In this document: piece after piece, positions 54,862-63,884 of the stretch
Position numbering within the stretch: the first letter of the stretch is position 1
Layout: each line of letters starts with the position of its first letter
From: JAPPHA01 sp963664045
GTDB lineage: Bacteria > Pseudomonadota > Alphaproteobacteria > Rhodobacterales > Rhodobacteraceae
Direction of reading: 5' to 3'
Length of the DNA stretch: 64,000 bases
Assembly (NCBI GenBank): GCA_963664045.2
Contig: CAXXGT010000001.1
Span: 447,873-511,872, forward strand
The notes under the pieces: generated by a model
Database searches by the model: none
Seen by the model: the letters and a program-made list of their open reading frames with translations, nothing else
What the model was told of the DNA's origin: nothing
Program-made: the position numbers and the translations under genes

Positions 54862-54943
54862 CCCGGGAAAACCGGACGTCCGGAATTTTAGGGGGGATGC
54901 TGGAAACGTGGCCATTGGTGCGCGCGCCAGTGTCCTACCCGAC

Positions 54944-55183
54944 CAGAAAAAGAAATGGGTAACTGCTCGCCCCTCCTTGAGGTTGGTGCCTCACCTGCAC
55001 GAAAGCGGTCAATCTCGTTGAACGAAATTGCCGGTGGCTTTGCTCTCCCCCTTGTCATCTGCTTTGCCCGTTCCTTTGATGAAGCGGTGCACGACGGGAG
55101 CGGGCGGGCAACAGAAGAACCCTGCGGCGTCACCGCACAGGTTTCTGTCCCAATGGCCCGGTTGTAGTCCGGCTCTCGCGAAG
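54944..55183. other. short gap after the intron nest, nothing recognised
   Basis: This is the 240 bp between the B4 3' end and the Rpn-like remnant. There is no motif match on either strand. Confidence 0.4.
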
Positions 55184-55443
55184 TCAGTGTCGGTTGCTCC
55201 CCTCGAACACCGCGGCCAGGCTGTCGGCATCCAGTATCCGGTCCAGCCAGGCATCGAGTTCACCAGGATCGGCCGCAGCAACGCGCTCCCTGACCGTCCG
55301 GGGCAAGAGTCCAAACCGGCGCTCCAGAAGGCGCGTCAAACCCCGTGCCTTGCCCCGTTCCATCAGTGCTTCCGCGATCGTGCTCACCAGGCCCTCCATT
55401 TCGTCGAAACCCGCCGCACGCAGGTTCGCGCGCAGCGCCTACA
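55184..55443 (-). pseudogene. Rpn/DUF4351-type nuclease C-terminal remnant
   Basis: The minus strand reads ALRANLRAAGFDEMEGLVST, then GKARGLTRLLERRFGLLPRT and ELDAWLDRILDADSLAAVFE, the typical DUF4351 tail of Rpn-type (PD-(D/E)XK) recombination-promoting nucleases or putative transposases. The N-terminal nuclease domain is missing; an IS701 fragment abuts it. Confidence 0.65.
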
Positions 55444-55714
55444 CCACGTAGGCCCGGACCTCGTCACGCAGCGCGTCCGCGTCCCAGCGGTTGCGGTCGA
55501 GAAGACCCTGGATCCGCCAGGGACGGGCAAGGCACGCCTGTTCCGACATCATCCAGCCGGTCTTGCGGGCAATCCCCGACAGGAGACCGTCCAGGAAGGC
55601 ACCGCCGGTCTCCCGCAACTCGTGCCGCCCGAATACCGGGCCGAGGCGCGCTTTCAGCGATGACAGTTCGTTTTCCCACGCCAGAAGGGATCCGGACCGC
55701 GCGGCAACATTCAT
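55439..55714 (-). pseudogene. IS701-type transposase N-terminal fragment
   Basis: About 91 codons (WENELSSLKARLGPVFGRHE, LRETGGAFLDGLLSGIARKT, GWMMSEQACLARPWRIQGLL) match the start of IS701-family transposases. The frame stops at RAYVV where the family continues into its catalytic domain. A GAGGAGACGGA site precedes two ATG codons. Its 3' side is joined to the Rpn-like remnant. Confidence 0.7.
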
Positions 55715-55846
55715 CATTCCGTCTCCTCTCCGTGGATGACGAAATGCATGAATGACAACGCCGAAAAACGTGCAACTGTAGTAACAGGACATTCCGTTTC
55801 AGAACCGCCAGTTGATCGTGAAAGTACCGAAGGAAACGGATCGAGT

Positions 55847-56599
55847 TCAACCACCCGGAGCAGCCGAACCGGGCGTCCCGTAAGAACTGATCGCAATACC
55901 GGATAACTCCTTGATGAGTTTTCGTGTCATCGCTTCTTCAAAGTCCTGGTATCCGCGGGCGACCTCGACAAATGCTCCGGGACCGGAGACGACATTGTTC
56001 CGGTAATAGATACGTAATTCCTCGAGCCGGGCTTCTGGTGATCTTTTTAGCCTTTCATCATGGCCGCCGATAACGAGCCCGTTGACCGTCATCACAACGC
56101 GGGTCGCGGTCGACCCGACTGCTTCCGGCGGAACTCCGTAGTTGTTCTTCCCGTCCCCGGACAAATCAAGAGTATGGCGCCAACATTCCGGTACCTGGTC
56201 GAGGAGTGCACCGCCGAACTGTATTGCTGCTCCGATCGCGGTGGAAAACGGCCCCCTGGGCCGCGACCGGCTGTTGAGCATGAGCGCAACGTCAGCCAGG
56301 GCCTGTTCGTCTTCAATCCTCAACCATTCAAGCACGATTTCGTGGTGCCGGTCACCACTCCATTCAAAGACAGAGATCATGACGGGCGTATCGTACGTCC
56401 TCAAGAGCAAGCTGCTGACGGCGTCCGAGGTCAGGGCGTTCGCCAACCCTGTCAATTGAAAGCGGTATTCTTCGGCATCAACCGAACCGGACACGTCCAT
56501 CCCGATCGCGAGTGCCTGCCTGCAAGTCGCGTGCGCAGGAACCGAGGCCCATGTCACAAGGCACAGAATTGCGACAGAAATCGAGCGGTAACCCATCAT
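55847..56599 (-). CDS. DUF1194 family secreted protein with VWA-like fold
   Basis: The roughly 250-residue protein starts with a signal peptide (MMGYRSISVAILCLVTWASV, cleavage near AHA-TC). The mature part has ALAIGMDVSGSVDAEEYRFQ, a DxSxS metal-ion-adhesion-like motif, and LDLSGDGKNNYG and GPGAFVEVARGYQDFEEAMT, the DUF1194 family pattern. Export to the periplasm is predicted; the function is unknown. Starts at 56614 or 56596 are alternatives. Confidence 0.82.
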   Translation of the reverse strand: MMGYRSISVAILCLVTWASVPAHATCRQALAIGMDVSGSVDAEEYRFQLTGLANALTSDAVSSLLLRTYDTPVMISVFEWSGDRHHEIVLEWLRIEDEQALADVALMLNSRSRPRGPFSTAIGAAIQFGGALLDQVPECWRHTLDLSGDGKNNYGVPPEAVGSTATRVVMTVNGLVIGGHDERLKRSPEARLEELRIYYRNNVVSGPGAFVEVARGYQDFEEAMTRKLIKELSGIAISSYGTPGSAAPGG

Positions 56600-56708
56600 G
56601 TACCGCCATGGCATTGGTTCATGCGACGATTGTCGAATGACCAGGGTGGACCGGTGACGAAACGTCTCATTGACGGGGTCATTCTCGCCAACCGGACGAA
56701 AACGGCGA

Positions 56709-57137
56709 TTACCAGTGGCCTGAATTCTCCATGCTCGCCCAGGGTTCGGCGGGTGGCAACGCCTTGCCCCGTTGCAGGAGTTCGATCGAGACATTGTCCG
56801 GTGAACGGACAAATGCCATGTGACCATCCCGCGGTGGCCTGTTGATAATCACGCCATTGTCCAGCAGCGACCGGCAACTCGCGTAAATGTCGTCGACCTC
56901 GTAAGCGAGGTGTCCGAAGTGACGGCTGTCCGAAGGGAGCCCTTCGTCTCCGTCCCAATTGAACGTCAGTTCCAACGGAAACTCCGGTTGTCCGGGCGGA
57001 GCCATGAAGACGAGCGTGAAACGACCCGACGAATTGGAATGCCGCCGGACCTCCTCCAGGCCAAGGAGTTGATAGAACTTCATGGACTCGTCCAGGTCCT
57101 TTACGCGAACCATGGTGTGTAAATATTTGATTCCCAT
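56709..57137 (-). CDS. VOC family protein, glyoxalase I-like
   Basis: The 142-residue protein is a vicinal-oxygen-chelate enzyme close to lactoylglutathione lyase: MGIKYLHTMVRVKDLDESMK, then FYQLLGLEEVRR, LELTFNWDGDEGLPSDSRHF with GHLAYEVDDIYASC, and VRSPDNVSIELLQRGKALPP. The metal ligands His (LHTMVR), Glu (LELT), His (FGHLAY) and Glu (IELLQ) are present. It probably detoxifies methylglyoxal, though other VOC substrates are possible. Confidence 0.82.
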   Translation of the reverse strand: MGIKYLHTMVRVKDLDESMKFYQLLGLEEVRRHSNSSGRFTLVFMAPPGQPEFPLELTFNWDGDEGLPSDSRHFGHLAYEVDDIYASCRSLLDNGVIINRPPRDGHMAFVRSPDNVSIELLQRGKALPPAEPWASMENSGHW

Positions 57138-57330
57138 TGATTTCTTTCGTTTCTGTTCTCGTGTGAGAACTTCCTTGATGCATCACTGGCAGGTTGAAAC
57201 ATCCTGAATGGGGCGGATTGCGTGCTGCCTGTCGTCCGGTGACCGGGTTTCTTGAATTGCCTGATATTGGAAGTCGTCCTATACCTCAAGCCTGACCGCA
57301 ATTGTTGCGCCAGTCGACCGGGATGAACCC

Positions 57331-58260
57331 ATGGCTATTGATCCGAGACACGTTGCGGAGATCGATGACCTTCGATCCCGGTCGCGTTCAACTCTGCGCG
57401 CGAATTCTCCGGGAATGGAAGCACGGCTGTACATAGCCCACGAAGTTCTCGACCACGGTTTCATCCGGGTCATCGATTACATGGGTGATGACGGGGCGAT
57501 AACCCAGGCAGCGCGAGTGAGTTACGGAAAGGGGACGCGGAGCGTCCAGAATGACGCCGGCCTGATTCGCTACCTGATGCGGCACCAGCACACGACCCCG
57601 TTCGAGATGTGCGAGGTCAAGTTCCACATCAAATTGCCGATCTTTGTCGCGCGCCAGTGGATTCGACACCGGACTGCGAACGTCAACGAGTACTCGGCCC
57701 GCTATTCCATACTGGACCGTGAGTTTTACGTGCCGGCGCCCGAACAGCTCGCGGCGCAGTCCGGGATCAATAACCAGGGCAGGGGAACTCCGTTGCAGGG
57801 AGAGGAGGCCGAGAGGGTTCTCGAGATCCTGAAGACCGACAGCGCCAGGGCATATGACCATTACGAGGAAATGCTGGACGACAGCGGCGAGAAGTCCGGT
57901 CTCTCACGGGAACTGGCAAGAATGAATCTCCCTGCGAGTGTTTATACGCAGTGGTACTGGAAAACGGATCTGCACAACCTCCTGCACTTCGTCCATCTGC
58001 GCGGTGATTCCCACGCCCAGTTTGAAATCCGGGCCTACGCAGACGTCATGTGTCAAATCCTCGCCGATTGGGTACCAATTGCGTATGCGGCATTCGAGGA
58101 CTACCGAAAGCACGCCGTCCTGCTTTCAAGACCGGCACTGGAATGCATTAGGAGAATGCTGGCGGGCGAAGCCGTAACTCCGGGGGAGTCGGGTATGTCC
58201 AAGCGGGAATGGCGGGAATTTCAGGCCATCCTCGAGGTGCGACGGGATTTGCCGGGGTGA
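57331..58260 (+). CDS. thyX: FAD-dependent thymidylate synthase ThyX
   Basis: ThyX makes dTMP from dUMP using FAD and methylene-tetrahydrofolate. The 309-residue protein has the ThyX signature RHRTANVNEYSARYSIL (RHRxxxxNExSxRY), HTTPFEMCEVKFHIKLPIFV and LHNLLHFVHLRGDSHAQFEI with the flavin- and substrate-binding residues. It stands alone and is intact. Confidence 0.95.
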   Translation: MAIDPRHVAEIDDLRSRSRSTLRANSPGMEARLYIAHEVLDHGFIRVIDYMGDDGAITQAARVSYGKGTRSVQNDAGLIRYLMRHQHTTPFEMCEVKFHIKLPIFVARQWIRHRTANVNEYSARYSILDREFYVPAPEQLAAQSGINNQGRGTPLQGEEAERVLEILKTDSARAYDHYEEMLDDSGEKSGLSRELARMNLPASVYTQWYWKTDLHNLLHFVHLRGDSHAQFEIRAYADVMCQILADWVPIAYAAFEDYRKHAVLLSRPALECIRRMLAGEAVTPGESGMSKREWREFQAILEVRRDLPG

Positions 58261-58875
58261 CAGTGAACCTGCCATGAAGCAGCCCAACCGGAAGACATAT
58301 GCACGCAAGTCAGGCCAGGACCGGTTCGACATGAAATGAACGAGAAGCCAGGTCGAGACCCATGCAATTGACCAACTCGGCAAGGCTGTTCCCGTTGACG
58401 CATTGGTGGCCTGTGAACTAAAAACGAAAAGGCATGAGGTTGCGGAATTCCTGCAGAAGACGTCGGGCTCCCGTGCCGACCTCGCAATCGTGGAGTGGGC
58501 TTGAAGAACCAGGTATGTCGCGACAAAGAGGCGACGAAGGGACCGAAAGAAGCCTTGCCGGAAACCGAGGTTGTTGACACCGACGCGGAACTATCGGGGG
58601 ACGGGCCTTGCCGGGCCGATTACAGCATCGAGGCTGGCGCAAGGACATTTGCTGCCTGCTCGAAGGCCTTGGTCGACGACCTAGGCAATGCGGTCCGTTC
58701 GCATTTTCGTTCGAGGTATGAGTGCGCGCGCGACTACCCCGGTTTCGACAACGAGGCATGTCCGCGGCCGCGGAAATAGTACAGGCGGCAAGAATCTTCA
58801 CAATGAGAACACCGCCCCGAAGTGCGCGGGATCGCAACAGGTTGATTATGCTGTCACGATCCTTGGCAGAAGAGA
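58261..58875. other. region after thyX, no confident gene
   Basis: Within these 615 bp the longest plus-strand frame (58495-58779, 94 codons) has no recognisable family, ribosome site or start context, so it is not called. The rest shows nothing. Confidence 0.4.
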
Positions 58876-59271
58876 ATGGACAACTGTCAGAAGATATCGG
58901 CGGTGCTGGCCGACTACGGATTCAACTGCATCAGGTCGGCCGATAACCGGAACAGCACGGATTTGCTGGTGCTGCACATGCCCAGCGGCAATATGCTCCC
59001 CTCGCTGCTGAAATCACGTCTGACGCTTGCCGGGAAGTACGGGGGGAAAGGGTTGTGGATGGCATTCCCGTTCAGCGAAGACCGGTATCTGCCTGGGCAC
59101 GACAGACTCAGGGACATTGTCGGCGAGAGGACGCCAGCGCTCGAAAACAAATCGTGGCAGCAAGACGTCCTTCTGTCGTCGTCGGCCCCCACGACGGATT
59201 TGCTTGAAGGCATCGAACCGTACCGGATCCCGACGGTGCTTGCGAACAGGGGTTCTTGGTTCGATCCGTGA
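58876..59271 (+). CDS. hypothetical protein, possible PD-(D/E)XK-like fold
   Basis: The 131-residue protein starts MDNCQKISAVLADYGFNCIR and contains LLKSRLTLAGKYGGKGLWMA, then FPFSEDRYLPGHDRLRDIV. It resembles small conserved alphaproteobacterial proteins in which the equivalent segments (KGRLT..KKY.GK.LWIAF..WYLYPHDE) look like a restriction-nuclease fold. The conserved Lys-Gly-Arg reads KSR here, and Tyr-Pro-His-Asp reads PGHD, so it may have diverged. No family name is claimed. Confidence 0.45.
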   Translation: MDNCQKISAVLADYGFNCIRSADNRNSTDLLVLHMPSGNMLPSLLKSRLTLAGKYGGKGLWMAFPFSEDRYLPGHDRLRDIVGERTPALENKSWQQDVLLSSSAPTTDLLEGIEPYRIPTVLANRGSWFDP

Positions 59272-59656
59272 TTAGGGGAGCACCAAGAACCTGGGCGTCA
59301 TGCGGCAGTTGGCGTCCGGAGTCCGGGAATGCCCCTTGTAGGCATTTCGCATGGCGGGTGCGTGGGCTTTGCCGAAGACCGGATTGGTTCTGAAGCTGAT
59401 AGTCAGGATGATCTGACGCCGCCTTCCGGTGCCCGAGACCGCGTCGCTTCGTGAATTTCACGGCGTGCTCCAGGTGGCGATGGGAAGCGATCCACCTTTT
59501 CCAGTTCAACTTCCATGGCATCATGCGTGCCGGACGCAACCGGGTAAACGGTGACTTCCGTCCCGACGTTTTGGGCCGGCCGCACGTGCTCGCCATGCGC
59601 GGGTCGCCGGGGACGAGGGCACGGGACGGGCAGGGCCGACAGGCGGGTACCTGTCC
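59272..59656. other. gap before the usp fragment, nothing recognised
   Basis: This 385-bp segment has overlapping short frames on both strands without family motifs. It may contain the decayed end of a neighbouring gene. Confidence 0.4.
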
Positions 59657-59789
59657 CTAACGCACGATCAGGCAGTTCATCCCGCACAGGTTCGCGACCT
59701 TTCCCGACACCGATCCCAGCAGCATCCCCTTCGTCTTGCTCAGCCCCCGGGTTCCGAGCACGATGAGGTCGCTACTGCGCCGCTTCGCC
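59657..59789 (-). pseudogene. universal stress protein C-terminal fragment cut by IS66-type copy 3
   Basis: About 44 codons on the minus strand read SDLIVLGTRGLSKTKGMLLG and SVSGKVANLCGMNCLIVR then stop, the C-terminal ATP-binding motif (GxRGxS..GMLLGSVS) of UspA-family proteins. The gene is cut at 59789 by the end of IS66-type copy 3. The N-terminal part is not visible in the window. Confidence 0.75.
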
Positions 59790-59887
59790 GTAAGCGGGTA
59801 AATGGCGACGTCTGATAATTCGGTTGCTCACGCGAGGGTTGGGTGGGGATACTTCCGGTCATTCATCAATGATCGGAGGAAATTGTC

Positions 59888-60172
59888 ATGTCAGGTTTGA
59901 ATGGTTCGGCTGGTTCCCGTCGTGCGCCGGTGGTGCGCAGCGCAGACGAGTGGAGCGGCATCATGGCGGACTTCGAGCGCTCGGGGCTGTCGCAACGGGA
60001 GTTTTGCGAGTCCCGTGGGCTGTCCTCGAAGACCTTCTCGAACTGGCGGTGCCGTCTCCGCCCTGGGTGCGGGAAGGGATCCTTTGTCGAGCTTGCGCCG
60101 CCGGTTTCCTCGGGCTGGGACGTCGAGCTTGACCTGGGCGACGGGGTTGTCCTGCGGGTTCGGCGGTCGTGA
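59888..60172 (+). CDS. tnpA: IS66 accessory protein TnpA, copy 3
   Basis: This is the same 94-residue helix-turn-helix protein as in copy 2 with one further change (RPGCGKGSF). It has a GGAGGAAA ribosome site, and its stop overlaps the tnpB start. Confidence 0.88.
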   Translation: MSGLNGSAGSRRAPVVRSADEWSGIMADFERSGLSQREFCESRGLSSKTFSNWRCRLRPGCGKGSFVELAPPVSSGWDVELDLGDGVVLRVRRS

Positions 60173-60534
60173 TGCTCGGCGGCTGGCCGCGGGGCGGCAT
60201 CTGGCTGTCGACGGACCCGGCCGACATGCGGCGCAGTTTCGACGGGCTGTGCGCGCTGGTGTCGGGCCATCTCGGGTGCAATCCGGCCGATGGACGCTGG
60301 TACGTGTTCGTCAACCGGCGCCGGACCATCGTGAAGGTCCTCGGCTTCGAGCGGGGCGGCTTCTTCATCTGGTCCAAGCGCCTGGAGCAGGGCCTGTTCG
60401 CCCCACCTCCGGCCTCCGGCCATGCGGCGCTTGCATTGTCTTCGACCGAGTTGATGGCCCTGATCGACGGCATCGACGTCACCGTTCGCCGCCGTCGCAA
60501 GCGTTACGGCGGTCCCCGGCTGGCGTCCGGGTGA
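60172..60534 (+). CDS. tnpB: IS66 accessory protein TnpB (Orf2), copy 3
   Basis: This 120-residue protein has the same sequence motifs as in copies 1 and 2. It is intact and convergent with the truncated tnpC, overlapping its 3' end by 31 bp. Confidence 0.9.
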   Translation: MLGGWPRGGIWLSTDPADMRRSFDGLCALVSGHLGCNPADGRWYVFVNRRRTIVKVLGFERGGFFIWSKRLEQGLFAPPPASGHAALALSSTELMALIDGIDVTVRRRRKRYGGPRLASG

Positions 60535-62174
60535 GCCCGGACGACGGTCATGTCGATGCTGCCGGTCATCGGGTTGTCGGCGAAGAGGTCCTTCCACAGG
60601 CGTGGCGTCAGTTCGTGGACCCGGTCGGCCGGATGGGTGTCGATGCGCTGGAAGACATCGCCCAGATAGGTTGCAGGGCTGATCCCGAGCAGGAAACAGG
60701 TGGCGACGAGGCTGTTGACGATCCCGACGTTCCGTGCGCCGGATTCCGTCCAGGAAAAAAGCCAGTTCTTCTGTCCCAGCTTGATGCGGCGCAGTGTGCG
60801 CTCGACACCATTCGAGTCGATCGGCACCAACGGGTCTTCGAGGAACACCTCGAGGGCCTGCTGGCGTTCGACGGCGTAGGTGACCGCCCGGCGGATCGGG
60901 TGCTTCGGCGTCAGCGCCGGGTCCCCGAGCGTCCGCTCACACCATTGCCAGAAGGCGTCGACCAGCAGGCGGGTGCGGGTGCGCCGCGCCTCCAGGAGCT
61001 CAGGCGGCGGCCGGGTACGGAATTCCTTCTCGATCCCGTACATGCCCCCGATCAGATCCAGCGCCTTCCCGGCGAACACCGGATGGTTGTCCAGCTGCTC
61101 CTCGAAATTGCGCCTCGTATGCGACCAACAATTCTGTTGCTTCACCGCCTCCCCCCGCGCCTCGGCGTAAGCCGCGTAGGCGCCGTAGCCGTCGCTGACC
61201 AGCGTGCCCTCGAAATCGCCGAGGAACCGCGCGACATGGTGGTGGGCGCGGGACGGCGCGAAGTGGAACACCACTTCGTCCCGGTCGCCGAGCACCGGCC
61301 AGTAGTAGCATTGTTTCATCTTGCCCGGCCTGTCCGGGTCGCGCCCGGCCCGCACCGGCGTCTCGTCCATGACGATGACGGAACTTTCCAGAACCGAGCG
61401 GCACTGGGCCTCGAACACCGGCTCCAGCAGCGAGATCGCCCGGTTGGCCCAGCCACTCAGGGACTTGCGGCTGACGGTGATCCCGCTCTCTGCCAGCATC
61501 TGGTGCTGGCGGTAGAGGGGGAGATGCCAGGCGAACTTGTCGACCAGCATTCCGGCGATAAAGCTCACATCGGCGCAGGAGCTCTTGAACACGCCCTCGA
61601 CGGCCGGGGCGCAGACCAGGGCGCCGGAGGACGTGATCTTCGCCTTCTTGTAATGGTAACGCAGCACCACGTGGCGGATCGGCACCGATGCCAGCTTGCA
61701 GCACACCCGCTCGGAGATGAGCTCGAACTCGTCCGCCGCCAGCCCCTCGATCTCCGGCGGCATCACGTCGATGTCGATCACCGTCGCCTCGGGGCCGAAG
61801 CGCAGCCCGGTGCCGTTGACGGCATCGCCACGATCCTTCTTGCGCCCGTTGACGCCGCCCCGGGGCTTCTTTTCGGCTTTCTTTTCGGCCTTTCCTTTCC
61901 TTTCGGCTTCGGGCTCATCCTCCCCGGCGTCCGGCGATGCGGCCCCGTCGGAGGAGGCGCCATCGGAGGAGGCGTCGGCGTTGCGGCGCTTCTCCGAGCG
62001 CCGGCCGTACTGCTGGCGCTCGTAGCGGGCCAGCTGGCCGCGAAGCGCACTGTTCTTCGCCACTTCCTCGGTGAGCTTGTCCTGTAGCGCGGCAATGATC
62101 GTCGACTGCGTCCCGGCAAGCCCGAACAACTCCCTGAACAGGGAGACAGCCCCCCGCAGCAGGCCGCCGCCCAA
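60504..62174 (-). pseudogene. tnpC: IS66-type transposase TnpC, copy 3, 5'-truncated
   Basis: All catalytic motifs are present (VMDETPV, LVSDGYGAY, SNGVERTLRR), but the first roughly 30 codons are replaced at the junction with the IS4-type element. A few substitutions (EGLAADEFELISERV for EGLAEGEYDIISERV) distinguish it from copies 1 and 2. Without its start and the upstream methyltransferase it is probably silent. Confidence 0.85.
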
Positions 62175-62267
62175 TGGCATTTCTTTAACGATTCGGCGTC
62201 ATTTCCTTTAGATTGCATGGCTGTTCCGGGGCCACCTTGCCCCTCTCCGGTCCGGATCAGTCCGTGA

Positions 62268-63884
62268 TCACGCGGTCTTCTGTCGCTTCCGGCTCCACTT
62301 TCCGACGGGTTTTCGTGAGCGGCGCGGGAATGACCGTCCGGGCCGCAACCGTGCCCTCACTGCGAGGATGGAGTCCGCCATGCGCCCGACGGTGTCGGCC
62401 AGGGCTGCCGTGTGCGCCAGGATCATCTCCTCGAGGTTGACGGCGAGCATGGCCAGTGCGTTGGAGAAGTTCGTCTTCATTTTCGGCCTGTCGCTTTCGT
62501 GCATGTCGTCGAGCAGGCTGTCGCCCCGGTTGGAGAACAGGCGTGCCATGGCGATGAGGTTGAAATGGGCGTAGAGTTCCTGGCGGACGCCGCGTTCGGT
62601 CTTGCCGTGGAATTCGTCCACCTCGATGACATGTTTGGATGTCTTGTACAGCTCCTCGATCGACCAGCGGCCATGGTAGAGGTCGGAAAGGTCGGCGATA
62701 CTGTATCGGTCCGTGTCGGTGAGGGTTGTGGCGAGCACGTATCGTTCGCCTTTGATGTCGTAGCGGACCAGGCGCAGGACGACCGGGGAGGCCGGGGTTG
62801 CGAAGCCTGCGGCCCGCAGCTTCCGCAGGGCGTCCTTTCCCGGTGTGATCCTGATGCGGGCATCGTCGCGGTCTGCGTCGCGGAAGGCGTCGAAGGCGGT
62901 GACGGTGTTTCGCGGGATGCGGAACACCGGATGCAGGCCGCGTGCGGTCATGGCGTGGAGCATGACGAAGGAGAAGTATCCCCGGTCGAGGACCACGACA
63001 TCGCCGGGTGAGAGGGCGCCGAGATGGGTGAGCGCGGCGGTGCGCTCGTTGGTGTCGGGAGAGAGGATGAAGTCGACCGGCATGCGGTTGTCGAGCCTGT
63101 AGAGGCAGGACAGCAGCCCCTGGGGGTACCATGCATCGGGATTGGGGGTCTGGTATCCGGCTTCGACGAGCGGTCGCGGCAGGTTGAGCTTGGAGCCGTC
63201 GACGGCGAAGGTGCGGTGTTGGTTCCAGAGTTGGTTGTCTGTGTCGTGTGAGAGGATCTCGCGGTGCAGGTCCCGGAACAGGTCCTCGTGCACGCGGGCG
63301 CGGGCCTTGCAGATCGAGGAGGCGGCGACCGGTTTCGGCTGCGGCAGCGCGATGCCGGAGCGTCGGCACTGGTCCCACAGTTCCGCTGTCACGGTGGCGT
63401 AGCCCTTCTGTCCGCGCGCCAGCACCAGGCGGAACACGAACAGCATGACGATCAGGCTGTTCAGCACCCGTCGCCTCTGCATCCATTCCCGGTCGTGACG
63501 GGCGGCGATGTCGGCGGCGGCGTCGACGATCCGGGACCACATCGCGATGAAGAGGTCGTCGGCCGCAGAGGCGGGAGGCCTGCTGCGGCGCTTCGGCTGT
63601 GAGCGGGGCGTGTTCTCTCCCTTCAGGATCTCGCGGAACTCCGGATCCAGCACCCTGACCAGGACCTGCTTGGCCGGCTTGGCGCCGCGTCCGCTGCGCT
63701 TCCCGGCCGTCATGCCGATCTGCTGCCAGTTGGCGGCCCTGTAGCAGGCGCCGTCGAAACGGGTCGGATCGATGAAGGTCTCGACGACCACCGGACGGCA
63801 GGAGTGCCGCTCCTGCCAGCAGTCGGCAATCGGCGCAACGCCATCGACAACACTTTCGACGCCAGATTTTCGACGCGAACCCAT
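62268..63884 (-). CDS. IS4-type transposase fused to a DUF4338 tail
   Basis: This frame has the end of a DUF4338 domain (VVVETFIDPTRFDGACYRAA, NWQQIGMTAGKRSGRG) followed without a stop by an IS4-type transposase: FAVDGSKLNLPRPLVEAGYQ (Asp), VVVLDRGYFSFVMLHAMTAR (Asp) and YHGRWSIEELYKTSKHVIEV with the Y(2)R(3)E(6)K signature. A one-base frameshift near 63835 separates it from the first part of DUF4338 (63836-64000, DAWIGWSETERERRLHLALS, NSRFLVLPWVRVENLASKVL). Whether the true start lies beyond the window cannot be seen. Confidence 0.75.
   Translation of the reverse strand: MGSRRKSGVESVVDGVAPIADCWQERHSCRPVVVETFIDPTRFDGACYRAANWQQIGMTAGKRSGRGAKPAKQVLVRVLDPEFREILKGENTPRSQPKRRSRPPASAADDLFIAMWSRIVDAAADIAARHDREWMQRRRVLNSLIVMLFVFRLVLARGQKGYATVTAELWDQCRRSGIALPQPKPVAASSICKARARVHEDLFRDLHREILSHDTDNQLWNQHRTFAVDGSKLNLPRPLVEAGYQTPNPDAWYPQGLLSCLYRLDNRMPVDFILSPDTNERTAALTHLGALSPGDVVVLDRGYFSFVMLHAMTARGLHPVFRIPRNTVTAFDAFRDADRDDARIRITPGKDALRKLRAAGFATPASPVVLRLVRYDIKGERYVLATTLTDTDRYSIADLSDLYHGRWSIEELYKTSKHVIEVDEFHGKTERGVRQELYAHFNLIAMARLFSNRGDSLLDDMHESDRPKMKTNFSNALAMLAVNLEEMILAHTAALADTVGRMADSILAVRARLRPGRSFPRRSRKPVGKWSRKRQKTA

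Larger units (their letters stand above)
49229..54869. mobile_element. IS66-type composite transposon with 8-bp target duplication
   Basis: The unit 49237-54861 is bounded by the methyltransferase-side IS66 end at both sides, in inverted orientation, and flanked by CCCGGGAA at 49229-49236 and 54862-54869. The target is the domain V hairpin loop of intron B4. It contains IS66-type copy 2, a 5'-truncated second IS66-family transposase gene, a DUF4338 gene and a 261-bp remnant of another IS66 right end. The duplication shows the 5.6 kb moved as one piece. Confidence 0.78.
47796..54943 (+). mobile_element. group II intron, type B, copy B4, 5'-truncated and twice interrupted
   Basis: The pieces are 47796-48183, 49040-49236 and 54870-54943; they join into one type B intron lacking its first 196 bp. 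The first gap is a complete type B intron (twintron) and the second a 5.6-kb IS66-type composite. The 3' end CCTACCCGAC is at 54943, after which unrelated sequence begins. The start joins B3 at the same internal point as the B1/B2 junction in the other cluster. Confidence 0.7.
59790..62174 (+). mobile_element. IS66-type element, copy 3, truncated inside tnpC
   Basis: The left inverted end GTAAGCGGGTAAATGG is at 59790, inside a usp gene. tnpA, tnpB and most of tnpC are present. The copy stops near 62174 in the glycine-rich segment of tnpC, where IS4-type DNA starts; the methyltransferase end is missing or lies beyond the window. Confidence 0.88.

Noticed and set aside
58495..58779. 94-codon frame downstream of thyX
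   Set aside because: No family pattern, no ribosome site, and stop-poor frames also occur on the other strand.
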